64,000 nt of DNA from Podospora bellae-mahoneyi (Eukaryota > Ascomycota > Sordariomycetes > Sordariales > Podosporaceae): positions 4,092,001 to 4,156,000 of the forward strand of contig NC_085884.1 in assembly GCF_035222275.1 (NCBI RefSeq), in the 5' to 3' direction. Below are positions 9,224 to 21,215 of the stretch, in pieces; positions within the stretch are counted from its first letter, which is position 1, and each line of letters starts with the position of its first letter. The position numbers and the translations under genes were made by a program. The notes beneath the pieces were generated by a model that saw only the letters and a program-made list of their open reading frames with translations, had not been told where the DNA came from and made no database searches.

Positions 9224-10665
9224 TGTGGTGATTTGGTCTTTGCCGGTCAGAGGATAGGTTCCAAGTTGAAAGACGAACCTTGCGAAGCGAATGGGTTGGA
9301 GGTCCAAGTCCGCTCTATTTGTATCCCCCCTCCCCTCACACCAGTGCCCGGGTCCCTGATTCATCAGTCCACAGTCTAGACCATATTCTTGCTCGCAAAT
9401 GGACGAAAAGCTCCTTTCGTTACCGATCATTTTTTTTCTCCATGTAACTTCGCTACGGTTCCTAAAGACAAGTGGGAAGGGCTTCTGGCCTGCCCAGACA
9501 TGGACAGTTGTAAGATCACGCGACCAAAAGGTTATTTTTACCTCCTGCTTGGACGAATGTAACATCTTTAGCCAACCGAAAGTTCTACGTGTGGGAGCAG
9601 CACGAGTAAAAAGGTTTGATATTACCCGGACTGAATGGGAGGATGGCAGGTCTGTCCTGCATGCCAAGCTGAACCTGGGGCTGGTCGTCATATCATTTGT
9701 CTTTTCCATTCAACCAGATGAAGGCGGTCAATGATCCAGCAGCCGAATACCGGTACATCTTACAAGTTGGTATGTGGACGGCTGGCTGTGTTGTCCTATG
9801 CCGGGGTGCTGGACGAAAGAATCGTAGAACAGAGAAAACTGCGAGTGACGCCTCGGGCAAAGGCAATAAGTGATGGCGTTGGAAATGTACCAGAATGATC
9901 AACCAAGGCTCAAAAGCCATGCGAAATCGACCACTTCTGTGAGTTTGGCTGCCCCATTAAGCTGCGGCCATCGATCGAGATACCATTCGAGACTTTATGA
10001 ATTTGCGGGCACCCAAACAGCTTGCCCTTCTCTTCCCAAAACTCGGTAACCCCATCAAAGTTTAGGGTCACATTACAGGCAATGATACTGTCATCTTGAG
10101 AACAGAAAGGAGCGGGTAAAAGGCGACGCTGGCAGCAGACCCATTCTCTAGAGCTTAGTCACGGAGCTATGTTTGGGCGGCTTCTATACATGTGGCAAGT
10201 GTACAGCCCCTGAATATACAGGTCTTCTTCATGCAAGAAAGAAGAGTCCAGAGCAAATTACATCACCCTGTTGCTAAAACCTCTGCGCCACTTTGCTCTT
10301 CTTTATAGACCGTATCAGACTGAGATGCAGGTGAGACACCGAGTCTGGAGTCGATGCTGCACAAGTGCCTGGGCACAAAGAGAGATCTATTTGCATCAAC
10401 GAAGCTCGCAGAAATATGCATCAATTCCACTCGAGAAGAGACCCAAGAACTTTCCAAGTCTCCAAGCCGACATATGATGATCTTCGAGTTTCCACATGAT
10501 CGGACATGGAGACAAAGCGGTCAGGGGAAAATAAGGTTAAATCCTACTGACAACGACATGATGGTTGTTGGGATGGAGATTGTCAACTGTGAGGTTCGAT
10601 CGCGATGATGGGAAACGACGAATTCGATTCTTGTCGATCCATATCACGGCTACAGAGCATTCCAG
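9224..10665. other. Gene-free gap
   Basis: About 1.4 kb with no supported gene. Open frames on both strands here are short, have no recognisable domain and no convincing splice structure. Confidence 0.4.
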
Positions 10666-11331
10666 ATGGCCAAGGCTCGCAGAAGGACAACAAAAACCTC
10701 TCGCTCGCTTGTGATGCCTAGAGTGGTCGAGACAAACCTTGACAGCTTCCTCTCCCAGCTAGGGTCTGTGCGTGATGCGTGGTGGATGGAGACTCGGCCT
10801 GAAAACGAACCGTCGATGACTGGCTATCGATGGACAGCCGGGATGCCACGGACCCTTGCCCCTGCTTTTCCTTGCAACTGGGCATCCCGAAAAAAGGAAG
10901 GGTTGGTCTTGGCAGGAACGACAGGGCAGCAGCAGTGGAACATCACCATGCTCGATAACCTGGAAGATCTGAGCGTCGCAGATCTACGCCGAAAAGGGTT
11001 CCCACCTCATGCGGGTCAACCAGTGGAAGTTCTCCCAAAACCTCCCTCCGCTCGATATGTTTGCATCAACCCCGCACTGTTTCGAAGTCAACGTCTCAAC
11101 AACCCTTCGGGGCCGCAGACATGCACTTGGACTCCCCTCGTGTCCTCGATGACACCCTCTTGGGAAGAGAGACAACCTCTGATTGGGGCTCTGACGCACT
11201 GGCATCAATGGCGGCTTGAGATATCGACATCTCGAGACAAAGCGCCGTTGTCGTGGGTGCGGCACTTTTTTCCGTCATCAAAGACAAGAAGAAAGACACA
11301 CACACTGTTCGAGAAGCTCCGGAAGGGCTGA
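10666..11331 (+). CDS. Hypothetical open frame, doubtful
   Basis: An uninterrupted ATG frame of 221 residues, basic at the start (MAKARRRTTKTSR) and Trp-rich. I recognise no domain, signal peptide or membrane segment. It sits in the long region upstream of the RAX1-like gene and could equally be part of that gene's promoter or a chance frame. Listed only because of its length. Confidence 0.15.
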   Translation: MAKARRRTTKTSRSLVMPRVVETNLDSFLSQLGSVRDAWWMETRPENEPSMTGYRWTAGMPRTLAPAFPCNWASRKKEGLVLAGTTGQQQWNITMLDNLEDLSVADLRRKGFPPHAGQPVEVLPKPPSARYVCINPALFRSQRLNNPSGPQTCTWTPLVSSMTPSWEERQPLIGALTHWHQWRLEISTSRDKAPLSWVRHFFPSSKTRRKTHTLFEKLRKG

Positions 11332-11925
11332 CCAACACGAGACATTCCGCCAAAATGCAAACGGTTGACCTGAGACCCTCCAACCTTCGCCTTGCTGCAG
11401 GGAATTTCGACCCCGTGAATGTCATGGCAAACAGAGGAATACCACCCGAGTGGGTAAAGAGAGCAGATCCTCATTCGTCTGCCGAGCCGTGAGACTCGCA
11501 AGAATGCCTGCGATGCCGACGCCCGTCAGATGTTGAGCTGTTGTCGTGGACGCACTGATGGCCTCAGCTGGTTGGCCCACATGGCTTGCGTGCCATTATG
11601 GATACATAGCGCCGGGTCAAAGCAAACAACGATGGACGCCTCTAGCCAAATTGGTGAGATCAGTCCGTTTCAGTGGTCATAGGTACCGCCGAGTGGCGTC
11701 CCGGCCCGCATTGTGGTCAAAGCTGCTCCTCCTGACCCGACTCCTCCCCCCCTTCCCCCCCTCGATCGCTATTTCCAAGCAAGCCCTACATATCTTGGCC
11801 GTCTCGTCCAGTTTCTTGGTCCCCTTCTCTCACTTCATCACGAATGTAAAACGAATCAACGTCCGCCCGGGAACTGCTCCCTCTCCTCACTCCCTCTGCG
11901 GTCTCCGAGACTGCTCACCGTCACC
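11332..11925. promoter_or_regulatory. Upstream region of RAX1-like gene
   Basis: Contains a strong pyrimidine tract (about 11725-11765 and again 11870-11895), typical of fungal core promoters near the transcription start. No gene seen. Confidence 0.4.
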
Positions 11926-13253
11926 ATGCCGCTCAAGGTTCCAGAATGGCTTGACTGGTACAAGAAGCCCGAGTACCGGGACATCAAAGAATATTCGGCA
12001 CACGTCAATGCTGGCGAGCGCCCTCAGAGCCCGACTCCGGCTGCCATTCCAAGCCGCCTGAGGCTCGACCGCATTCTCGCAAACAAGACATGTAGTCCGA
12101 TGTCCCTTTATGACTTTTACATGTACCTCAAGTACATTGAGTTCTCGGCCGAGAACCTCGAGTTCTACATCTGGTGAGCACTTACACTTGACCTTCGCCC
12201 GCCAACAGGACTAATGGATGGCACAGGTACAAAAACTACGAAGCATCCTACGAAAAGGGTCTCACGCCAGTTCACACGAAGGAATATGGGGCTATTTCCA
12301 GCGCAGCAGAGTCGACTTCATCCATTGTCAAGGAAAGCCAGGCAGCCAGTTCATGCAGTCCCAAAGATCCAGAAAACGGCGATGATGAGGACGCAGACCC
12401 CGAGAAGACGCTTCACCGCATCTCCCAGCTCATCGTTGCCAGCGCCATGTGCAATTCCCGCTCGTGCTCACCCGCCGCCCTTCAACTCACCCCCGACCAG
12501 TCCAATGGCAAATCCCTCCAGATCACCTCCTGCACCTCCGACTCTGCTCCAGCCACCATGAAGCTCATGAACTCCGACGGCCAGGCCAGCCGCCACGAAC
12601 TCGACACCATCATTCATCTCTTTCTTATGCCCTCCGGAGAGAAGGAGCTCAACATCCCCGCCGCTCTTCGAGCCCAGACTCTTGCCGACTTGCAGAAGTC
12701 GACCCAGCCCTCCGCACTCAAACCAGTTGCCGACCATGTCTACGGCCTCATGCACAACTGCTCCCACCGCAACTTTGTCCGCCTAGGAGTAGGCAATGGG
12801 ACATTCGAGACAGTCTGCGTGGCAACCATGCTGGGCATTGCCAATCTCATTGCCGGCTATGTCGTCGTCATGTGCCGCGCCTTTGTCCCCTACCGGGGCT
12901 CCCACACCCGATGGGAGGCCTGGGCGGCGTGGCCCAACTGGTGGCTTGGTGTCTCGCTCATTCTTGCTGGCCTGCGAGGCAGCTGCTTTTTTCTTTTGTT
13001 GTTTTCCAAGAGGCAGAGGCTGCCGTGGGAGAGATTTGATGACAACACGGACAGCGTTTTGAGGAACGAGGGAGGCTTCTTGAAGTCGGTGTCAAGGTTG
13101 ATGATTTTCGATAGGAGGCTGCGGGTCAAGGAAAAGTATCTGAGGAGGCTGCAGAGAAAAATTGTGTTGCAGAGCTTGGTGGGAGGGGCGATCTTTGCGA
13201 CGATTTGGGTGACTGTTTTTATTTTCTTGCCGGTTTGGAAGGAGACGGTTTGA
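11926..13253 (+). CDS. rax1: RAX1-like RGS-domain membrane protein
   Basis: Two exons (11926-12173, 12227-13253; GTGAGC donor, GGCACAG acceptor) give a 424-residue protein, close to the 435 residues of yeast Rax1. The N-terminal half is an RGS fold: MSLYDFYMYLKYIEFSAENL and EFYIWYKNYEASY are its opening helices, interrupted by an acidic Ser-rich insert, and it resumes to about residue 260. The C-terminal part has three membrane segments (VATMLGIANLIAGYVVVMCR; WWLGVSLILAGLRGSCFFLLL; VGGAIFATIWVTVFIFLPVW). This order is diagnostic of Rax1, a membrane RGS-like protein of polarised growth and bud-site or hyphal polarity; A. fumigatus Rax1 also affects asexual development. The start has the good context TCACCATGCC. 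Whether it acts on the G-alpha-like gene 4.5 kb upstream is unknown. Confidence 0.88.
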
Positions 13254-13517
13254 TGATACCCATTGCTGTTATTGTTGTTCTTGTAATGTTGGTTTATTTG
13301 TGGGGGATTTTGAGAGTTGGTCATGACTGATGATGCTTTGGTAGAGAGATGTATCTGTTCGCTGAGGAAGGGGGTTATACACATACAGATTGTACAGTGA
13401 GGCTTTTTGGATAAGCTCCAGCCGGGTCGATCGACATAAAACAAACATAATTCTCTTTCGTCACTAACATCTTATTCATCTCTGATATTGTATACTTCTG
13501 GTCCATTCTGATTTCCC

Positions 13518-14182
13518 ATGCTACCTTCCTTGACCGTGGGTGTTTGCATCGTGAGTAACCCTGATTGGAGCAAATAAGGTAGCAGAACTCAGGGCAAATA
13601 GAAGGTAAGAGGTGAGCAGAGGACCATGCAAGCAAACGACCTTGCCCAGTGTCTTCAGGTATCACCTGGTTTTCGTTCCTTGCAGACTATAACAGAGAGA
13701 GATCCCGATATTGCCAACCAAAACACAGACCCGATCAATCCCGCCGGTTCATCAGGCATCGTCACACCTACCGTACAGGATCGTGTTTCTCACAGGAGAG
13801 AAACACCACCGCCTCCTCACCAACCAATATCGACGTAGTCGCCCTTCGCCAATCACATTTACCACACCAACCACCAGTTTACAGTCCGCGTCAGTGTCAA
13901 CAGCGCCACCCACCGCATCACACAGCGCACAATTTTGTTCCGGCACATCGTTGTCATCACTGTATTTTCCGTCTTCTTTCTCGTCTTGGACTCGTTCTGT
14001 CTATTCCTTGTCTACCTTACTCCGACTTCTTCGTTACTCCCCTTGTTATCTCTGCTTTCGCCGCAACAGCGTACGATTTGGTCCCGTTGTTTTGGTCGGG
14101 TATATACTTGAACCTCCTCGTGCAATACCATCTGGTAGCGTTTAGTGTTCAATTTTTGGGATGGAAGGACCGGGTATCTTGA
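13518..14182 (+). CDS. Possible small spliced gene, unresolved
   Basis: Splice signals suggest a gene here: a short exon from the ATG at 13518 to a strong GTGAGT donor near 13551, an acceptor TTCCTTGCAG near 13685, then TITERDPDIANQNTDPINPAG and HRRETPPPPHQP. This frame stops at a TAG near 13836, but a GTAGTC donor overlapping it and a TTTACAG acceptor 50 bases on would carry it to a hydrophobic C-terminal part ending at 14182. I recognise no family. The alternative is unrelated chance frames in the 3' flank of rax1. Confidence 0.25.
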
Positions 14183-15159
14183 CTGGAAAATGGGAGTGGG
14201 CTACTTTGTGCGAAACTTGATCTGCGATGCGCTGGCGTTGATGGCTCATGCTAGGGTGATGCTGTGTGCGTTTTCGTGGCACCTAACTGTGGGGAACGAC
14301 CTTGAACCTTTGAGACGTGATGGCAGAGTGGCTCTTTGGTTGTTTGTACCTATTGTTCCTGCTATTGTGTTATGGGGATAGAACAGTAGTAGTTATGGGA
14401 TGGATGGTTTGGGACCGGATGCCGGAGAAGGAGCAAGAAGCGAGGGTGGCTACAGAAATTGTCGTGCGCCCCTATATCGATTGGCCGCAACTACATCAGG
14501 CACTTACATAGGCCTCGCAGAGACTCGCCCACTGTAAACCAACGCTTGGCTTCTCATCACCACTTTAACCACCACTTCCAAACCACCAGACTTGAATATC
14601 ACGGCTAAGGACTAAAGCCTCAGATATACGCCCAGTCACACTGGAAACAACAGGAAGAGCTGGCTGACGTTGAAAGCGACAGTTTTCCCAGACAAAACGT
14701 AGGGTTGCCTGTGCACGAAGACCCCTCGGTCAATTGTTGACTTAGTTGCCCAACACGGCTACGGCCAATTGATCTAGGAGCAGACGCCAATTTCTGTAGC
14801 CACCCCCGCAAGAAGCAACAACTGCTGATGGGACGGCTGAAAGCTGGGAGGGTGACCGAGTAGAGACAGGAAGAGAAGACAGGAAGAGTAGAATGGGGTG
14901 ACGGTTTGGTGTGAGGGGGCCTGAAGCGTTGTGCATCGTCTTATCTGATCATCAAGCCTTATCAACAACTACAATTGATGGTTTGGCCTTGAAATCATCC
15001 ACCAACTACTTGATCAGGCAACGCGGACATCTTGGTGGTGGTGGACTGTGATAGTCTTGCAAAAAGTCTAACCCCTCTTTAATCGCCCTGGATTTATTCA
15101 TCTACGATCTTCGATAGGCATCTACTAGGCTCACCAAGTCTGTCTATACCTCTCCAAGT
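14183..15159. other. Gene-free gap
   Basis: Nearly 1 kb between the uncertain small gene and the alpha/beta hydrolase. Only short frames without domains; nothing supported. Confidence 0.4.
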
Positions 15160-16345
15160 CTACCCCCTCCCATCCAACCTCTCCCCCATCTCACACCACT
15201 CCCCAATCAACTCATTAAACCACTTCGTCCTCTCCATACTCGGCGCATGTCCCATCCCCTCCACCATCAACCCCTTCCCCGGCTTCAGCCACTCCATCAA
15301 CACCTCCCCATGCGGCGAGCTAATCATCCCATCCTCCGTCCCATGCATGACCAAAATCCTCTCCCTCCCCACCTGATCAGCCATCTCCTGCAGTTGCTTC
15401 TCACTCTTGTAATGCCACCCAGCAGCAATCAACTGCAACAAAAACCCCTTCAACCCAAACCGCTCCTTATCCATCCTCTTGTGCATCTCCTGCGCAACAA
15501 ACCTCTGCGCATTACTCTCAAACCTCCCATACTCCTTCAAATCCGTCCCCGCAGGCGGCAAAACTTTCGGATCTCTCCCAGCAACAGGCACCTCCGCATC
15601 ATCTGGCAACGGCAGCCACCCATGCGCAAAAATCTGCCTCGCCACCCCAGCCACACTCTCATCCGGACTCTTGGGCATCAACATCCCCAACCTCGACTTG
15701 ATATTCTCCAACCAAGTCAACTCATAATTCTTAATCTCCGTCGCCGTGCAGCACAGCCCCAAACTCGAGATGGTCCCGGGGTATAAACACGCAAACTCCT
15801 GCGCAATCATCCCCCCGAGCGAAATTCCCACAACATGCAGACACCTCTTCTCCTCTCCCGTCTTCAGGAACCCGACCTCTTCCGACGTGACGAGGTCATA
15901 AACATCCCTCGCCATCTCCCTGCTAGAGTACCTCATCAGAGGCTTCCCACTCCCCCCCATCCCCCGGTTGTCAAACACCAGCACCGAGTACCTCTCCCGA
16001 TTCAAATGCCCAAAGTGATACGTCTGCCTCTGCCAGCCAGTCAAAAGCCCGCCGAGGCCCATGATGAACTACTCACCTTCCCTGTCAAACATCAAAGCGA
16101 AACACAAAAACAAGCGAAAAGAAGGGGGGACGTACGACTAGCTTGATGGGCCCATCCCCGTGAACCTCCCAGTTGATCCCAAACGGCCCTCCCCTCCCCT
16201 CCGCCACGGGACACAACCCCTTGCGGTCCGGCTCCAGGTTCCAGATGGCTGTCGGAAAGGCCGGATGGGCGAGCGTTTCGGCCACGGTGGGGATTCCGAG
16301 TTGGGGGTCGAGGGTCCTGTTTGGTAAGGTTAGTGAGATGCCCAT
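15160..16345 (-). CDS. Alpha/beta hydrolase
   Basis: Two exons (16345-16136 and 16068-15160; donor GTACGT, acceptor GAGTAG) give 372 residues. The join restores GPIKLV-FIMGLGG, the oxyanion strand typical of the fold. The nucleophile elbow is GISLGG (Ser of GxSxG), followed by the acid in HGTEDG and the histidine in GMGHAPS, in the expected order. NRGMGGSGKP is the typical early loop of fungal epoxide-hydrolase/lipase-like members. Substrate unknown. The start is uncertain: the first bases before DPQLGIP look like an intron end (CTAACCTTACCAAACAG), so a further upstream exon may replace the first twelve or so residues. Confidence 0.85.
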
Positions 16346-16886
16346 GAGTGAGGAGAATGAGAGGTTTATGGGCTTGCATTGTGATCGAGAGGGGTAGTCA
16401 GATCAAATATACTCTGTGCTGTAAATCGGCTAGCTTAGGCACGGTGTTGACAGGATGATAGATTTCTGTCAAGGTTTTATCCGGTCAGCAGTCTGGTCGT
16501 CTCAACTTTTGTTGTCATCGCCGCCGGAGCGAGCGTTCCTGAGCCTGAGCCTCGGCGCGAGCGCCACGGCGGCCCCCCCTGACCCAAATGACGTAATCAG
16601 CATGTGAATCCATCAAAATATCCCTGAACTGTCCGCGGTGGAGGGTTAGGGTGTTGACAGCAAACATTGATCTGGTGGTCTATCATTTATACAAATCATA
16701 GAGAATTCGTAGAAGCCGATCCAGATCAATGCTATCACTGATAGCGGTAGTTCACATGGCTCAAAAACAACCGGACAGTCTACTTTTGTATCCAGCATGA
16801 AAAATGCTCCCTGAACGCCTTTTGCTTTCACGCTACCACCACCAAACACGCATCCCAACAACTCGAAGCTATTACATGGCCCTGAC
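16346..16886. other. Intergenic gap
   Basis: Non-coding by eye. A short very GC-rich block (about 16520-16580) with GCGAGCG repeats lies in the middle, and a GGGTTAGGGTG telomere-like box near 16644. Confidence 0.4.
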
Positions 16887-18660
16887 TCAAAGCATTACAA
16901 AGCCCACACCGCTGGACGTGTTCTCCTCCAGCAAATTCCTCTTGTTGACACCACCGTGGACAGGGTTGGCCTTGTAGTTGAACAGATAGTAGTGAAGCTG
17001 CCCATCACCGGGGTGGAACTTTTGCTGCTCCAAGAACAGCGAGTTATCCATCAGCGACAGCGCATTGAACACGTCAAACTTGGCCTTCTTGGCAAGAATG
17101 AGCATATCAGCCATGAGAGCATTAAGACGAGCCTTGAGGGCCGGGCGGTCGTCAGGGCTCTTGAGAGCAACATCCGAGGCGTAGTAGAAGAGGTAGGCGG
17201 CGCGAATGGCAGAGTGCTTCTTGGACCGGATGACCGACGACTCGAGGCAGTAGAAGGAGAAGAAGTCGGTGATTTTGCCGTCGTCGCCCTGGAGATATGT
17301 TAGCGCAGAACAGACATAAACGGGGCGAGATGCTAACCTCAACAACATATGACCAAATCACACGCTCACCAGGCGCCTCTTTGTTATGCAACAGCCAATG
17401 CGACACCTCTTCCTTGGACCACACTGGAGTCAGATCAAAGCGCTTCAGGTACGCCTCGACCAGAACCTGCACCGCGTTGAGATCCCTGGCTTCCATCTCA
17501 CGGAGCCCGCGAGTCGACGTGTTCTCGGGGACCCTGAACCTAATATCTTGCAACTTGGGGGTGCTGTTGGTTGGGCATGGGCTGAAGCCAACCTCATACA
17601 GCTTCATCCAGTTCAAGGCGCGGTGGTAGTATCGGCAGGTACTAACTGGCCGAGGGAGGACAATACCCCCCGTGTAAATGGCCTGCCAGATGCCATCAAG
17701 GTTGATGCGCCGTGTAATCTCCTTGATGAGCACTGGCGCAAGGCGCTTCCCTCTGAGCTTCTTGTGAATACAGAGGAAGTTGACCTCGGAGCTTTGAAGA
17801 ATCTTGTCCCGTACCCGCATCTGGGTTGGAATGGCAGAAATGAAAGCGCAAAGGGTATCGCCAGTGCGAATCCCAACGTGCCATTCCTTGCGCCATCCCG
17901 GAGACAGCAAAGACCACCTCAGCAGAGAGCCAGAGTACTTGAACCTAAACATGGCCTCGTCATCCTCCACGTAGTGACCATACAGAAGCTTCTCTACCTC
18001 TTCCAACTGCCTCTCGTCCGTGAGATCCATCGTGACCCAGCGGAACTGTGGAAGCGCAAGTTCAATGGGTTCGGTTGGAATGTCCTCCACTTTTTGGACT
18101 CTGACGGGACCCTCCTCGATGAGCTTGGGCTCCTCATCGAACTGAGGTACTGGTTGTGTGCTCCAAAACTTGTACGAAGCCATATCCTTGCGGTTCTTGC
18201 CACTCGTTGCCAACCCGGTCATGATATCCTGTAACTTGAGCTTCTTGAAGGCTTCGATGGCTTTGGCCGTGTTGTCCGACGAGCCCGGGGCATCCTGTGC
18301 GCCGAGAAGTTCATTCCGCAAGGCAGGATTGAGGGTGAGGAATTCAGCGATCTGGTCGTTCGAGAGGCCCGCGATGGCCTTCTTGGGGTCGGCCTCGACA
18401 TCGGCGGCAGTCAGCTCTTTGGGAGGGCCTCCGCCGAGGGCTTGAGCAAGAGCTTGTTTGGCCTTCTTCTTCTTGCTCTTCTTCTTCTTCTTTGCGGGAG
18501 CTTCTGTGTTTGCGCCTGCTTGTGGTGTTTCCTCCGCTTCGGACCCCGACTCCCCTTCCGACTCGGCTGTGGTGCCCTTGGCAGAGCTTAGGTTGACGAG
18601 AGCTTCAGCAGCCTTCTCCTGCTCCTTGGTCGGGCCGACCTCTTTCGATTCGGTCGACAT
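16887..18660 (-). CDS. nmt1: Glycylpeptide N-tetradecanoyltransferase (NMT)
   Basis: Two exons (18660-17338, 17288-16887; GTTAGC donor, ATATCTCCAG acceptor) give 574 residues. It transfers myristate from myristoyl-CoA to N-terminal glycines of target proteins in the cytosol. Both family signatures are present: [20 protein letters not shown] and [15 protein letters not shown]. The chain ends GVGFVML, and the C-terminal carboxylate of NMT is catalytic, so the spliced model is complete. The N-terminal 100 residues are extra: acidic Ser/Glu-rich, then a run of about a dozen lysines ([12 protein letters not shown]), as in other NMTs where this part aids ribosome contact. Essential in fungi. Divergent from the next gene across 660 bases. 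Confidence 0.97.
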
Positions 18661-19321
18661 GTTGGGGCAATATCTGGGACGCGGAAACCAATGTGCGAAG
18701 ATTCGAGATGCATAAAAGGTTCAAGTCTCTCCTTTCTGGAACTTCGGCAGCAGAGTTGTGGTGTCGTGTCGGCAACGGAGCTTGGTGTTTCAAGCAGGTG
18801 TGCGGGGCAGCTTCCAGGTTACTTCGACGCGGGCCCCCTCCAAGCTTTGGGAGTTTGTGATGGTGGGTCTCAACCCCCAGCTCTTTATCGATAAGTCTTA
18901 TGCAGTTTGCTCGGTTCACTGTTGTCAACCGTATTGCGTCGACCGACACTCGTCATCAGTAGGTATCCCGAGATATACAGGCCTCATTCCGCTTTCTTAA
19001 AGCATACCAAATGTCAAGATACAAAACCATCCAGCCTTGTTGAAGTCGCACCAGAAGTATGGATCGAGTGCTCAGCTCAGATTGCGGGGCGATGAGCTTC
19101 TGATTGGTTACGCAGCAAGTGTTCAATGCAAACGACAGCGCTCCGCCACTGTTGCCTGTCGCCGCCCAAGTGTGCAGTGCCGTCCTCGCGGTGTTTGTGG
19201 TTCAAGGGGCGTTCAGCCGCTTCTCTTTATTCGCAATCTATTCAGCTTTCTTTTTCATGCTCGTCCAACATCATCTCAATCAAGCACCTACATCTCAGGC
19301 CAGACGGTAGCAATCGCAAGC
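18661..19321. promoter_or_regulatory. Divergent promoter of nmt1 and the next gene
   Basis: A 660-base region between two head-to-head genes. The frame upstream of the plus-strand gene is open back to 19037 but starts with no ATG near a promoter, so I treat it as 5' UTR. Confidence 0.5.
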
Positions 19322-20539
19322 ATGGGCAAACCAACCCCTCCGGCCTATACACCCGGCGCCGGTGGCAGTGCCGACGCCGACCCTGACGCCTTGTCACTCC
19401 ACACTCCCACCGGTGGTGTTAGCGACCCAGCCTTTCCTCTTGATCTCGACGCTCCCGACCTGGGAACTGATGACCTCCCACCTCTCTACTCTGATATCGA
19501 CAATGACGCTGGCAGCGGTGCCCCTCTTTTACCACCTGGAACTCAGTTCGGCCAGTCCGCCGACCTGGCACCCAAAAAGGTTGACCAGAACACTGGAGTC
19601 GAGATCTTTGTCGCCTCGGTGTTCGAAGCCGACCCTAAGCTTCTAGAGAAACAGATCAACATCTCTGCTGCAAAGCCACCCAGGCCATTCGTGTGCATCC
19701 ATGGTACTCACCGGCAGATGGTGGAGGAGAACGGCAAAAAGACTGAGAAAGCCGTGACCGACTTTGAAGTCTGTGTCGAACTCACGCCCTATCTCTTCTC
19801 TGATGTCGCCACTCAGCTCTCATGGCGTGAGACACGCACCGTTGAGAATAACGAAAAGACCTGTCGAGGCACTGTCTTCAGAAAAAGAGCTCCTGGATAC
19901 AAACAAGACATCGAGGTTGGCACAGGCCCCAAACCTACCCTGTCTGAGTGGTGCCACCGTTACTGCGCCAGCCATGCCGCCGTCAAATGCCTTGTCCTCC
20001 GCCGTCGTGTCGTTGGCTTTGACGAGGAGAAACTTCGAAGTCAGCTCGACGCTCTCGTCCGCAGCACCAACTACCGCGGCAGCGTCTGCATCACCTTCCC
20101 GGTCAAGGACGAATATGTATTCATCTACAACGACTGCTGGATCAACAGGTGGCGCCACACGAACTGGATCCGCTGGATCTTCTATCTCACCTTCCTGTGG
20201 ATCTTCTCCTGGCCATTCTTATACTTCTTAACCAAGACCTTTGAGGTTGTGACGGCCGATTGGGACTTTTCCAGGCCGCAGGAAAATGGCAGACTGGCCT
20301 ATGTCAGCATGTCGGAGGATCATATCTACAATACCTGGGCGAGGGCCATCAGCCGTGCTGTTTTGGGGAAGAGGCAGACGTGTCTGGACCACAATGATCT
20401 TGTTGCGTCTCACACTGATGGGCCGGATGTTGTGGCTGACGTTATGGACGCGGTCAATGCTCCGAGCTTTGTGAGACGAGGTGTCACGGCCATTGCGCAT
20501 GTCAACCGTCAGCTCGGATGGGGTTCGGACTGGTCGTGA
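19322..20539 (+). CDS. Conserved fungal membrane protein, unknown function
   Basis: A single exon of 405 residues from the ATG at 19322 (MGKPTPPAYTPGAGGS). The first 110 residues are disordered and acidic. The middle is a folded domain (VEIFVASVFEADP... FVCIHGTHRQMVEE... FRKRAPGYKQDIE) ending in a long hydrophobic hairpin, WIRWIFYLTFLWIFSWPFLYFLTK, about residues 282-305, flanked by aromatic and basic residues. A C-terminal helical part follows (MSEDHIYNTWARAISRAVLG). The look is that of a widely conserved ascomycete membrane protein without an assigned function; I cannot name it. A frame open upstream to 19037 would add about 95 residues but lacks an ATG before it. Confidence 0.8.
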   Translation: MGKPTPPAYTPGAGGSADADPDALSLHTPTGGVSDPAFPLDLDAPDLGTDDLPPLYSDIDNDAGSGAPLLPPGTQFGQSADLAPKKVDQNTGVEIFVASVFEADPKLLEKQINISAAKPPRPFVCIHGTHRQMVEENGKKTEKAVTDFEVCVELTPYLFSDVATQLSWRETRTVENNEKTCRGTVFRKRAPGYKQDIEVGTGPKPTLSEWCHRYCASHAAVKCLVLRRRVVGFDEEKLRSQLDALVRSTNYRGSVCITFPVKDEYVFIYNDCWINRWRHTNWIRWIFYLTFLWIFSWPFLYFLTKTFEVVTADWDFSRPQENGRLAYVSMSEDHIYNTWARAISRAVLGKRQTCLDHNDLVASHTDGPDVVADVMDAVNAPSFVRRGVTAIAHVNRQLGWGSDWS

Positions 20540-21215
20540 TGCGGTTCTTCTGTCTTTACCGTTGTTCCTTTTAGCGATTGGGTTCATTCATACCCCCTAG
20601 TTTATCTCGTTCCCTCATAAAATTGAAAACAGTTTCTGGACACCACCAAGACACATTGCCACGGACGAGGACCACCCCCTAATTCCCGAGACCGAGCACC
20701 GTATGAGGTGTGACACGTTCAGCCAACATCTCTCTGCCGAATATGACCGTCCCTTTCAAGACATTCGTAATTCCTCTTATCTGCTGCATCTTAGCGCGGT
20801 GAAAGCGCAGATGCGGAAAAGTTGACCGCATTGAGCAGCACATTTGGCTGGTCTGGTGGTTAGTCGGGGACCCACCCGTCCGCATCGGCCGCACCGCCCG
20901 CAAATGCCCTACCCGCTGCCGTCCGCATGGACCCACACCTCCGCAGCCTCCGGGGTGTGTATCCGCTCCGGCCGGACGACATTCCGCTGCATTGTATCTG
21001 ACGAACCTGTGAGATGGGGGTTGTATTCGGAGATACTGAGACATTCGTGAGCCCGGGAGTCCCCTGAGTATTGAGTGATTGTACGATGGAGCGTCCGTGT
21101 ATAAAGATGTTGTCTCCTTCATCTCATCCTGTAAATCATCATCATCACCAGTACAAGTTCCAATAACAACTACCACATAGCCACTCCAACGCAACCCTAC
21201 CGACACCAACACAAA
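20540..21215. other. Intergenic gap with SDR promoter
   Basis: No gene seen. Contains short GC-rich blocks (about 20860-20990) and the TATA element listed separately. Confidence 0.4.
21100..21106 (+). promoter_or_regulatory. TATA box of the SDR gene
   Basis: TATAAAG 110 bases before the ATG at 21216, followed by a CA/CT-rich leader (CAACAACTACCACATAGCCACTCC), the usual arrangement of an inducible fungal promoter. Confidence 0.5.

Noticed and set aside
12449-13039. A 196-codon plus-strand frame
   Set aside because: Shadow of rax1 exon 2; the other frame carries the RGS and membrane segments.
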